A stretch of DNA of 5,871 nt from Pseudomonadota bacterium (GTDB lineage: Bacteria; Pseudomonadota; Alphaproteobacteria; Caulobacterales; Caulobacteraceae): NCBI GenBank assembly GCA_023424215.1, contig JAFAEC010000204.1, positions 1 through 5,871 of the forward strand, in the 5' to 3' direction. Below, one piece after another: positions 1 through 5,522 of the stretch (position 1 is the stretch's first letter; every line of letters begins with the position of its first letter). The translations under genes were made by a program, and so were the position numbers. The notes beneath the pieces are model-generated. The model did not search any database. It had not been told where the DNA came from and saw nothing but the letters and a program-made list of their open reading frames with translations.

Positions 1-379
1 GCGTGCTGAGCGTGGCCTCGTTGGCGACATAGCCCGAGGTGAACAGCAGCGCCGCCTCCTTCTGGTGCCAACTGGCCAGCTCGGCCTCCAGATCCACCGC
101 CGAGCGCGTCGTGCCCGAGATGTTGCGCGTGCCCCCCGCCCCGGCCCCGGCCGCGTCGACCTCGGCCTTCATCGCCTCGAGCACCGCCGGATGCTGGCCC
201 ATGCCGAGGTAGTCGTTGGAGCACCAGACCACCACCTCCTGCTCCGAGCCGTCCTCGCGACGGCGAACCGCCCTCGGAAACCGGCCGCGCACGCGCTTCA
301 GGTCGGCGAAGACGCGATAACGCCCCTCGCCCTTCACCTGCTCAACGGCGGTCTGGAATGCGGCCCGGTAGTCGTACAA
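1..379 (-). CDS. hemA: 5-aminolevulinate synthase, N-terminal part (3' end outside window)
   Basis: ALAS condenses glycine and succinyl-CoA to 5-aminolevulinate with PLP, the first step of heme synthesis by the Shemin route typical of alphaproteobacteria. The visible 126 residues read into the left edge and hold ALAS hallmarks: YDYRAAF at the N-terminus, EGRYRVFADL, VVVWCSNDYLGMGQHP, AGAGGTRNIS and KEAALLFTSGYVANEATLST. Arg of GRYR and Thr/Asn of GTRN correspond to known substrate-binding residues of the Rhodobacter enzyme. The PLP lysine lies outside the window. I prefer the TTG at 379: it has a good GAGGA and yields an N-terminus close to that of other ALAS proteins. The ATG at 415 would add twelve unconserved residues; an in-frame stop just upstream bars anything longer. 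The segment after ISGT reads TRSAVDLEAEL, lacking the aromatic/His residues common there, which hints at a HemT-like paralogue. It is not tightly coupled to the mutase gene. Confidence 0.93.
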   Translation of the reverse strand, partial: MYDYRAAFQTAVEQVKGEGRYRVFADLKRVRGRFPRAVRRREDGSEQEVVVWCSNDYLGMGQHPAVLEAMKAEVDAAGAGAGGTRNISGTTRSAVDLEAELASWHQKEAALLFTSGYVANEATLST

Positions 380-387
380 AGCGGTGA

Positions 388-392
388 TCCTC
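388..392 (-). promoter_or_regulatory. Shine-Dalgarno (GAGGA) supporting a TTG start for hemA
   Basis: GAGGA lies eight bases before the TTG at 377-379, a standard spacing. The ATG at 415 has only GAGG 16 bases upstream. This site, together with the family N-terminus, favours TTG as the hemA start. Confidence 0.5.
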
Positions 393-444
393 GTCTGGTG
401 GGCGGAACATTCCATGTCCCGCGCCCGGGATCACCTCGGGGATT

Positions 445-450
445 CTCCTT
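445..450 (-). promoter_or_regulatory. Strong Shine-Dalgarno (AAGGAG) without an obvious matching gene start
   Basis: AAGGAG is the best Shine-Dalgarno sequence I see in the window. It sits in the gap after the chorismate mutase stop. It is 29 bases before the hemA ATG at 415 and about 65 before the TTG at 379, too far for direct use. At a normal 10-base spacing it serves a GTG at 434 that opens a 30-codon frame (342-434) overlapping the hemA start. It may drive a leader peptide or may be coincidental. Confidence 0.35.
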
Positions 451-458
451 AGCTCCCG

Positions 459-785
459 CTATCCCAGCGGATCGCGGCAGCCGCAGCAGGCGTCGGCGTC
501 CCCGGCGCGCTCCAGCGCCCGCCGCTCGTGCTCGACGCTGACCTCCAGCAGGCGGCGCCAGACCGGCACCGCGATCTTCGGCGACAGGCCGGCGTCCAGC
601 GCCGCCGCCCGGATCCGGGCCAGGATCGCCTGCTCGCGCACCCGGTCGCGCAGCGGCGCGTGCCGACCCTTCACCTCGGCCACCGCCTCGACCAAGCGCT
701 GGCGCGCGGCCATCAGCTCGAGCATGCGTCCGTCGATGTCGTCCAGTTCGTCCCGCAGGGACTCCAGTCGCGCCTGATCGATCAT
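459..785 (-). CDS. Chorismate mutase, AroQ type (monofunctional)
   Basis: This 108-residue all-alpha protein is the AroQ (type II) chorismate mutase, which rearranges chorismate to prephenate. Family motifs: LRDELDDIDGRMLELMAARQRL (10-31), VAEVKG (35-40) and DRVREQAIL (47-55). Active-site residues by alignment to the E. coli mutase domain are Arg11, Arg28, Lys39, Asp47, Arg50, Glu51 and Ser83. The position of E. coli Gln88 appears to be Glu87, as in the pH-sensitive yeast enzyme; the helix alignment there is by eye. A short tail, ADACCGCRDPLG, carries three cysteines and lies beyond the usual domain end. Start: ATG at 785, overlapping the ubiV stop (ATGA), with a strong GGAGG at 793-797, seven bases upstream. 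No dehydratase, dehydrogenase or DAHP-synthase domain is attached. Isochorismate- or chorismate-lyase-like activity, known for the related fold in PchB, cannot be excluded. Confidence 0.88.
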   Translation of the reverse strand: MIDQARLESLRDELDDIDGRMLELMAARQRLVEAVAEVKGRHAPLRDRVREQAILARIRAAALDAGLSPKIAVPVWRRLLEVSVEHERRALERAGDADACCGCRDPLG

Positions 786-1687
786 GGGCGGGCCTCCATC
801 GACGCCATGCCGGCCGCGCCATGCAGGTAGCCGTTGACCAGCGGGCCCGGCGGCCCCAGGGCCTCGATCCGGCTCCCCAGCTCCGCGGCGCCGATCTCGC
901 CATCGAGAAAACCGCGGAAGGCCCGCGCGACCGCCGGCATGTACAGGGTGTGCGGCGACAAACGCAGGGCCGTCACCCCGGCCCCGGCAAGGGCGGCCGG
1001 CTCGATGTCGGCGATCTGCACCCCGTCGGACAGGGTCTGCACCCCGTTCACCGCCAGGAAGCCCCGGCCCTCCAGCGTGTTCAGCCGCAGGCCGTCGGGA
1101 TCCCGCTCGCACACGAACTGGCAGGCGTCCTTGTGCAGGCCGTGATGGCGGGCGTGATAACACCGGCCCGACAGGGCCAGCGGCACGCGACCGAAAGCGA
1201 AGATCTCGATCTCCAGACCCGGACAGGCCCGGGCGATGGCGCCCACCGCCTCCAGCGAAAGCTCGACATTCGCGCACAGGCGCACGCAGCCGCGGTCCGC
1301 CAGCTCCTTCGCCGCCGCCTCGTTGTAGACGTTGAGCAGCGGCCCGGCCACGAACGGCGCCGCCCGGTCGAGCAGGCCAGACACATCGTTGACCTCGACC
1401 AGGTCGGTCGTCCCGGCCAGCGCCGCGATGGCGCGGCGGTCGCGGACCGTGGCGGGCAGGCCGAGCCCGGACCAGACCACTTCCTTGCCCGCCGCCGTCA
1501 ACCGCTCGGCGGCCTCCGCCAGGGCGTGGGAGACAAGCGGCGATCGCTTTCCGCAGACCACCTCGCCCAGATAGACCCGTTCGATCGGCGCCTCGTCCGC
1601 GATGCGCGTGTAGAAGTCCACGATGCGGCCGGCCGACCAGTGGAACAGCAGCGGGCCCAGCGTCAGGCCGATGGCGGGACGGGTCAT
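782..1687 (-). CDS. ubiV: UbiV, [4Fe-4S] U32-family partner of UbiU
   Basis: This 301-residue protein is the size of E. coli UbiV (YhbV, about 292). It begins MTRPAIGLTLGPLLFHW. It contains RVYLGEVVCGKRSPL (37-51), EVNDVSGL (98-105), GPLLNVYNEAAAK (115-127), EIFAFGRVPLALSGRCY (161-177) and GVQTLSDG (215-222). The likely cluster ligands are Cys45, Cys176, Cys189 and Cys193. The 13- and 4-residue spacings of the last three match the E. coli ligands Cys180, Cys193 and Cys197. Additional cysteines (134, 138, 155) are not known ligands. It acts with UbiU in O2-independent ring hydroxylation for ubiquinone. Start: ATG at 1687, overlapping the ubiU stop (ATGA) with GGAAG eight bases upstream; its own TGA overlaps the chorismate mutase ATG the same way. 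This continuous coupling implies matched expression of both subunits and of the mutase. Confidence 0.95.
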   Translation of the reverse strand: MTRPAIGLTLGPLLFHWSAGRIVDFYTRIADEAPIERVYLGEVVCGKRSPLVSHALAEAAERLTAAGKEVVWSGLGLPATVRDRRAIAALAGTTDLVEVNDVSGLLDRAAPFVAGPLLNVYNEAAAKELADRGCVRLCANVELSLEAVGAIARACPGLEIEIFAFGRVPLALSGRCYHARHHGLHKDACQFVCERDPDGLRLNTLEGRGFLAVNGVQTLSDGVQIADIEPAALAGAGVTALRLSPHTLYMPAVARAFRGFLDGEIGAAELGSRIEALGPPGPLVNGYLHGAAGMASMEARP

Positions 1688-2676
1688 CTCCAGGTCTTCC
1701 GATAGGCGCCGGCGGTCTCGCGCCCGCCCTCGGCCAGATGAGTGAGCTCCGCCGAAAGCGCGGACGGGTCGCCGCCGCGCTCGAGCAGGTCGATGGCCTT
1801 GCGGAAGGTCGCCGCGACCCGCGCCACATAGGCCTTGCCGCGCTGCCGCCCCTCGACCTTGACCGCCGTGACCCCAGCCTTTCGCAGGTCCGTCAGCAGA
1901 CCGATGGCGTTCAGGCTGACCGGATCCTCGAACAGGTAGGACAGCGCGCCCCCGACCTCGAACCGCCCCTTGCACAGGGTCGGGTAGCCGGCCGGCTCGC
2001 CCGGCGCGTAGCGGTCCAGCGCCAGACCGGCGAGGCGGGAGGTCATCGCCCCGCCCTCCTCTTCCGTGTAGGTCACCGCCTCGGGCGGCGAGCAGACGCC
2101 GCTCAGGTTCGGCGAACGGCCGGTCGCGTAGGACGACAGGGCGCAGCGTCCCTCGGCCATGACGCACAGCCCCCCGAACACGAAGGCCTCGGTCTCGACC
2201 TCGATCTCGCGCATCAGGGCCGCGATCTCGCCGACGCTGAGCACCCGCGGCAGCACGACCCGCCTCACCCCGTATTCGCGGGCATAGAAGGCGATGCCCT
2301 CGGGCGAGCCGGCGGCGGCCTGAACCGACAGGTGCAGCCTCAGGTCCGGCCACGCCTTGCGCGCATAGGCCAGCACCCCGAGGTCGGCGACGATCACCGC
2401 GTCGACTCCGGCTTCCGCCGCCGCGTCGACCGATCCGCGCCAGCGGTCGGCGGCGCCCGCCCGCGCGAAGGTGTTCACCGCCGTCAGCACCTTCGCCCCG
2501 CGCGCATGCGCCCAGGCGACGCTTTCGGCCAGCTCCCCCGGCGAGAAGTTCAGCCCCGGGAAGTTGCGGGCGTTGGTGTCGTCGCGCAGGCCGCAGTAGA
2601 CGCTGTCGGCCCCCGCCTCGACGGCGGCCTTCAGCATGGCCGGCGAGCCGGCGGGGCAGACCAGTTCGATCGGCAT
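1684..2676 (-). CDS. ubiU: UbiU, [4Fe-4S] U32-family subunit of the O2-independent ubiquinone hydroxylase
   Basis: This 330-residue protein aligns along its length with E. coli UbiU (YhbU, 331 residues). It opens MPIELVCPAGSPAMLKAAVE and carries GLRDDTNARNFPGLNFS (29-45), VNTFARAG (67-74), HLSVQA (115-120), VVLPRVLS (140-147), YPTLCKGR (231-238) and VKVEGRQR (272-279). The four cluster-binding cysteines are present as Cys171, Cys178, Cys195 and Cys235, with spacings of 7, 17 and 40; E. coli has 7, 17 and 39. UbiU forms a heterodimer with UbiV that hydroxylates the ubiquinone ring without O2. U32 'peptidase' is a historical family name and no protease role is implied. Start: ATG at 2676, two bases after the ubiT stop, with GGGAG ten bases upstream. 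The TGA shares ATGA with the ubiV start. The gene appears intact and functional. Confidence 0.96.
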   Translation of the reverse strand: MPIELVCPAGSPAMLKAAVEAGADSVYCGLRDDTNARNFPGLNFSPGELAESVAWAHARGAKVLTAVNTFARAGAADRWRGSVDAAAEAGVDAVIVADLGVLAYARKAWPDLRLHLSVQAAAGSPEGIAFYAREYGVRRVVLPRVLSVGEIAALMREIEVETEAFVFGGLCVMAEGRCALSSYATGRSPNLSGVCSPPEAVTYTEEEGGAMTSRLAGLALDRYAPGEPAGYPTLCKGRFEVGGALSYLFEDPVSLNAIGLLTDLRKAGVTAVKVEGRQRGKAYVARVAATFRKAIDLLERGGDPSALSAELTHLAEGGRETAGAYRKTWR

Positions 2677-2678
2677 TC

Positions 2679-3209
2679 TCAGGCGACTCCCGCATGGCGA
2701 CGCAGCACCGCCAGCGCCGCCGCCGCGCCCCGCGTCAGCGGCTCCCGCAGCGGCGGCCGCACGCCCAGCACGTCGGCCAGGCTGAGCTCGGCCGCCTCGA
2801 GGGTGTTGTGCAGGGCCACCGTGGCGTCGGTGTCGCCCTCGATCCGCACCCGGCGCGAGAAGAAGGCGGCGTCGGCGTCGGCGCTGCCGTCGAGCAGCGA
2901 CAGCAGCAGGACCAGCGGGCCGGTGATCCGCGCCGCGCAGGGCTCGGGATCGTCCCGCCGCACCACCCTCACCTGCCCCGCCGGACCGTCGGGGCGCAGC
3001 CGGAAGGCGACCGGGAAGTCCGTGGGTGCGATGACGAAGTCGGCCAGGCGGGCGTCGCCCAGACGTTCGAACACCTCGGGACGCCGCCCGGCGACGCCGC
3101 GGACCGCCGCGGTCAGCACCCGCTCGGGCGCGGCGCGGAAGGCCATGAGCAGGTCGGCCGCCGCCCCGCCGGATCGTCCGGAAGACCCCCGCCACCCCGC
3201 CGCGCCCAT
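2679..3209 (-). CDS. ubiT: UbiT, SCP2-domain accessory factor of O2-independent ubiquinone synthesis
   Basis: This 176-residue protein is about the length of E. coli UbiT (formerly YhbT, 174 residues). A low-complexity Gly/Ala/Ser N-terminus (1-20) precedes an SCP2 sterol-carrier-like domain (about 30-145). The signature stretch is FFSRRVRIEGDTDATVALHN (116-135), matching the FFSR...I(E)GDT motif of UbiT. A hydrophobic ITGPLVLLLSLLDG segment (95-108) fits the lipid-binding pocket. UbiT binds lipids and helps the UbiU-UbiV pair act on prenylated ubiquinone precursors without oxygen. Start: ATG at 3209, overlapping the decarboxylase stop by one base, with GAGG nine bases upstream; an internal ATG (residue 22) is a less likely alternative. 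Two bases separate its TGA from the ubiU ATG. In E. coli ubiT is divergent from ubiUV, so the colinear T-U-V order differs. Product assignment is strong because all three genes occur together. Confidence 0.92.
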   Translation of the reverse strand: MGAAGWRGSSGRSGGAAADLLMAFRAAPERVLTAAVRGVAGRRPEVFERLGDARLADFVIAPTDFPVAFRLRPDGPAGQVRVVRRDDPEPCAARITGPLVLLLSLLDGSADADAAFFSRRVRIEGDTDATVALHNTLEAAELSLADVLGVRPPLREPLTRGAAAALAVLRRHAGVA

Positions 3210-4978
3210 CAGGCCGCGCCTCGAAGCGTCGACGCCGCCGCGGTCGCGTGCCGGCGGATGAAGTCGGCGATCTGCGGGAACAGCAGCGAGCGGTTGGCGG
3301 GATCCGCCCAGTACGGGTTCATGAACACGCAGCGGACCAGCACCAGCCCGTCCGCGTCCTTCACCCCGTCGTAGCCGGCGAGGTGACGGTCGATCAGGCG
3401 CGCATAGCCGGCGCCGAGCGTGGTCCGCGAGGCGGACAGTTCGACCGACGCGTGAATGGCGTCGAAAAGGGCGGCCGTCCGGGCGTTGGAGCTGGACAGG
3501 GCCTCTCCCGCCCGGGCCAGCGAGAAGCAGACGATGTTGGCGTCGACCGGCTCGAGGAAGCGCACCTCCGGCACGGCCGCGGCGATGGCCCCGCGGAAGG
3601 CCCGCGCCGTGCGGACCGTCTCGGCCAGCAGGGCCCCCAGCCCCGCGGGCCCGAAACCGAGCGTGCGCCCGGTCAGCCAGGTCGCGGCCGCGCCGGCCGC
3701 CGAGCGCGACCCCTCCAGCGTCGAGGCCCACTTGCCGTCGCCCAGCTCCGGCCGGTCGAGATAGGGGGCGTCGAAGGCCGAGACGGCGTAGCGCGCCCGG
3801 TCGCGGGTCAGGAAGGCCCCGCAGGCGTAGGGCACATAGCCCAGCTTGTGCGGATCGATGGTGACCGAGTCGGCGCGGCCGATCGCGCGCAGCGCCGCGG
3901 CGCTGGCGGGCGACAGCGCCGCCTCGCCGGACCCGCCCAGGATCGAGCAGAGAAAGCCGCCATAGGCCGCGTCGACGTGACGCCAGATGTGGACGCCCTC
4001 GTCCCGCTCCCACGCCTCCAGCCGGTCGTGGACGGCGTCGATCGGATCGATCTCGCTGGTCTCGGTGGTGCCGGCCACGCTGACCGCCATCAGCACCGGA
4101 CGCCCCTGGACGCGGGCCTCGCGAATCAGCCGGTCGAGATCCTCGACGTCCAGCCGGCCCTCGGCGTCGAGAGCCACGCTCCACAGCGAGTCCTCGCCGA
4201 GGCCGAACACATTGGCCGCCTTGAGCCAGGAATAGTGTTTGGTGCCGGGCGCCAGCAGCACGGGCCCGAGGTAATCTCTCCCCGCCGCCCGGCCAATGCG
4301 CGCCCAGATGGCGGCGGGATTGCCCACGGCCGCGCTGTAGCGCCGCAGGGTGGCGTCGCTGAGGCCGTGCCGCTCCCACAACGCGCGGAACCGGTCCCAG
4401 CCCATGTGGGCGGCGGCGAAGACGTCGAGCGGCTCGCCGGTGGTCTCCGCCACGTAGAGGCCGAGGCTCAGCCAGTGGTCCAGCCGGTAACGCGCGCGCC
4501 AGACCGCCTCGAAATTGGCCACCGTCCCGCCGGAGGTGAAATGCCCCTGCGCCTCCGCCGGATCGTAGCCGAGCATGGAGGCCAGCATGGCGACGGCCTC
4601 GGTCTCGATCACCGATCCGACCCGGCTGGCTTCCTGGGAGGTGTTGTTGGGGTTGTGCAGCATCGCCGCCAGCCAGCCGAACAGGGCCGGCAGGGAGATC
4701 TCCGCCTTCATGTGGCCGATGTAGCGGGGCGTGTGGGTCGGGGTCTCCGCCGTCAGCGCCTGCGCCAGTTCGCCCAGCCGCGCCGACAGGGCGCCGCGCG
4801 CCTCCGGCGCCGCCCCGGCTTCGGGCAGGACGGCGACGTCGTCCGGGAACAGGCTCCTGCGCCAGTCGAACCAGTGGTCGAGCAGCCCGAGCATCTCGGA
4901 ACGGATCCAGCGCTCGTTCTCGCCACGCGCGCCGGGGAAGTAGGTCGAGGCGATCTCGGCCGCCGGGGAATCAGGCAT
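3209..4978 (-). CDS. Group II PLP-dependent decarboxylase, long form (tyrosine/aromatic amino acid decarboxylase-like)
   Basis: This 589-residue cytoplasmic enzyme has the fold-type I, group II decarboxylase layout. It closely resembles the long (about 610-620 residue) tyrosine decarboxylases of lactic acid bacteria. Visible hallmarks are: N-terminal GARGENERW and WRRSLFPDD; RYIGHMKAE (85-93); HNPNNTSQEAS (108-118); FTSGGTVANFE, the PLP-phosphate region (147-157); TKHYSWLKAAN with the cofactor-stacking His248; HVDAAYGG with Asp336, which contacts the PLP ring nitrogen; DPHKLGYVPYACG with Schiff-base Lys378; and a C-terminal VRCVFMNPYW (548-557). All catalytic positions are intact. Start: ATG at 4978 with GGAG six bases upstream. 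Its TGA overlaps the ubiT ATG by one base (TGATG), implying translational coupling. The likely reaction is decarboxylation of an aromatic L-amino acid to an amine; the substrate cannot be fixed from sequence. A glutamate or other substrate is possible. Confidence 0.9.
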   Translation of the reverse strand: MPDSPAAEIASTYFPGARGENERWIRSEMLGLLDHWFDWRRSLFPDDVAVLPEAGAAPEARGALSARLGELAQALTAETPTHTPRYIGHMKAEISLPALFGWLAAMLHNPNNTSQEASRVGSVIETEAVAMLASMLGYDPAEAQGHFTSGGTVANFEAVWRARYRLDHWLSLGLYVAETTGEPLDVFAAAHMGWDRFRALWERHGLSDATLRRYSAAVGNPAAIWARIGRAAGRDYLGPVLLAPGTKHYSWLKAANVFGLGEDSLWSVALDAEGRLDVEDLDRLIREARVQGRPVLMAVSVAGTTETSEIDPIDAVHDRLEAWERDEGVHIWRHVDAAYGGFLCSILGGSGEAALSPASAAALRAIGRADSVTIDPHKLGYVPYACGAFLTRDRARYAVSAFDAPYLDRPELGDGKWASTLEGSRSAAGAAATWLTGRTLGFGPAGLGALLAETVRTARAFRGAIAAAVPEVRFLEPVDANIVCFSLARAGEALSSSNARTAALFDAIHASVELSASRTTLGAGYARLIDRHLAGYDGVKDADGLVLVRCVFMNPYWADPANRSLLFPQIADFIRRHATAAASTLRGAA

Positions 4979-4993
4979 CAGGGTCTCCGGTTG

Positions 4994-5039
4994 GGTTGAT
5001 GGCGCCGCTGGGCCGCCGCGTCCTTGCGCCGGCTCAACC
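4994..5039 (-). other. Inverted repeat / potential hairpin before the decarboxylase gene
   Basis: The arms GGTTGA and TCAACC (4994-4999 with 5034-5039) pair perfectly. An inner GGCGC/GCGCC helix (5001-5005 with 5026-5030) and a short CGC/GCG helix (5006-5008 with 5018-5020) could extend it. There is no T-run on either side, so it does not look like an intrinsic terminator. It overlaps the second FNR-type dyad, and part of the symmetry may simply reflect that site. A 5'-UTR or attenuator role is possible but unsupported. Confidence 0.35.
5024..5037 (-). promoter_or_regulatory. Second FNR/NnrR-type site, upstream of the decarboxylase-ubiTUV unit
   Basis: The minus strand reads TTGAG-CCGG-CGCAA. 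This is a TTG-N8-CAA dyad with one FNR-like half (TTGAG) and one NnrR-like half (CGCAA, that is TTGCG inverted). It lies in the 70-nt gap between the ybaN-like gene and the decarboxylase. With the centre at 5030.5, a -41.5 placement predicts a start near 4989, just before the decarboxylase Shine-Dalgarno (GGAG at 4985-4988). The interval where a -10 would fall reads CATCAA (4996-5001), a weak but AT-richer hexamer. The half-sites are imperfect, so this is a candidate rather than a certain operator. Confidence 0.5.
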
Positions 5040-5048
5040 TCGGCGATC

Positions 5049-5468
5049 TCAATGCGGCCGGCTGACGATCCACGCGCCCACGGCCAGCAGCACGGCTCCG
5101 GAAGCGACCAGCGCCCCGACCGACGCGTCGGCCAGCCAGAGCCCCGCCCAGCTGGCGGGAAGGCTGCCGGCGGCGACCAGCTTGGCCTTCCGCGGAATGG
5201 CCCGGCGCTCGCTCCACGCCCGGATCGCCGGCCCGAAGTTCGGATGGCTCCGCAGCCAGGCTTCCAGTCGGGGCGAGGAGCGCGCGAAGGCCCAGGCGGC
5301 GAGCAGGGCGAAGGGCGTCGTCGGCCACAGCGGCAGGGCCACGCCGATCGCCGCCGCAGCCGTCGCGATGCAGCCGAGCAGCCGCAGTCCGGGCCGGCCC
5401 GCCGCCGGGGCCTGCGCGAACGGTTCAGCGTAGCCGTTCAGGTCGGACGGGAAATTGACCGGTCTCAT
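5049..5468 (-). CDS. DUF454 / YbaN-family small inner-membrane protein
   Basis: This 139-residue protein belongs to the DUF454 (YbaN) family, whose biochemical function is not established. The family core is plain: a first hydrophobic segment at about residues 28-46, then LPLWPTTPFALLAAWAFARSSPRL (residues 45-68), then the loop HPNFGPAIRAW...RRAIPRKAK (about 75-96). A hydrophobic C-terminal half (about 97-135) ends in SRPH. E. coli YbaN is slightly shorter, about 125 residues; the extra length here is an unconserved N-terminus of about 25 residues. I chose the ATG at 5468. A TTG at 5516 is in frame but sits inside the regulatory dyad. No strong Shine-Dalgarno precedes the ATG, which would suit a short-leader transcript starting at the dyad. 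Its place between nnrS and the ubiquinone/heme genes suggests a role in anaerobic respiration, but that is context only. Confidence 0.88.
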   Translation of the reverse strand: MRPVNFPSDLNGYAEPFAQAPAAGRPGLRLLGCIATAAAAIGVALPLWPTTPFALLAAWAFARSSPRLEAWLRSHPNFGPAIRAWSERRAIPRKAKLVAAGSLPASWAGLWLADASVGALVASGAVLLAVGAWIVSRPH

Positions 5469-5502
5469 GGCTGCACCATCCGCCCGCCCGGCGGCGGACG
5501 CT

Positions 5503-5516
5503 TTGCGCCGCCGCAA
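5503..5516 (-). promoter_or_regulatory. NnrR/FNR-type binding site upstream of the ybaN-like gene
   Basis: A perfect 14-bp dyad reads TTGCG-GCGG-CGCAA on the minus strand. It lies wholly in the 54-nt gap between nnrS and the ybaN-like gene. It matches the TTG-N8-CAA layout of the CRP/FNR superfamily, and its TTGCG half-sites resemble those described for NnrR in alphaproteobacterial denitrifiers. The centre is at 5509.5. A class II activator centred at -41.5 would place transcription start at about 5468, on the A of the chosen ATG, implying a leaderless or nearly leaderless message. No good -10 hexamer is visible, so the promoter geometry is inference. Confidence 0.6.
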
Positions 5517-5522
5517 GCCGGC

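Noticed and set aside
416..458. Intrinsic terminator between the chorismate mutase gene and hemA
   Set aside because: Only a 5-bp stem is possible and no T-run follows; read-through into hemA is more likely.
1381..1394. TTGACCTCGACCAG as another FNR-like site
   Set aside because: It lies inside ubiV coding sequence, ends in CAG instead of CAA, and encodes the conserved VEVND region.
2677..3195. Upstream extension of the ubiU frame into ubiT
   Set aside because: ubiT covers it with a convincing SCP2 protein, and ubiU aligns with E. coli UbiU from the MPIEL start.
1738..4999. Very long open frames on the plus strand (1738-3261 and 3248-4999)
   Set aside because: They lie antisense to intact ubiU, ubiT and decarboxylase genes, are Arg/Gly/Pro-rich without family motifs, and are the usual result of few stops at high GC.
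5469..5516. TTG at 5516 as an upstream start for the DUF454 gene
   Set aside because: It is part of the regulatory dyad itself, the added residues (RRRKASAAGRADGAA) look non-coding, and an ATG at 5468 is available.
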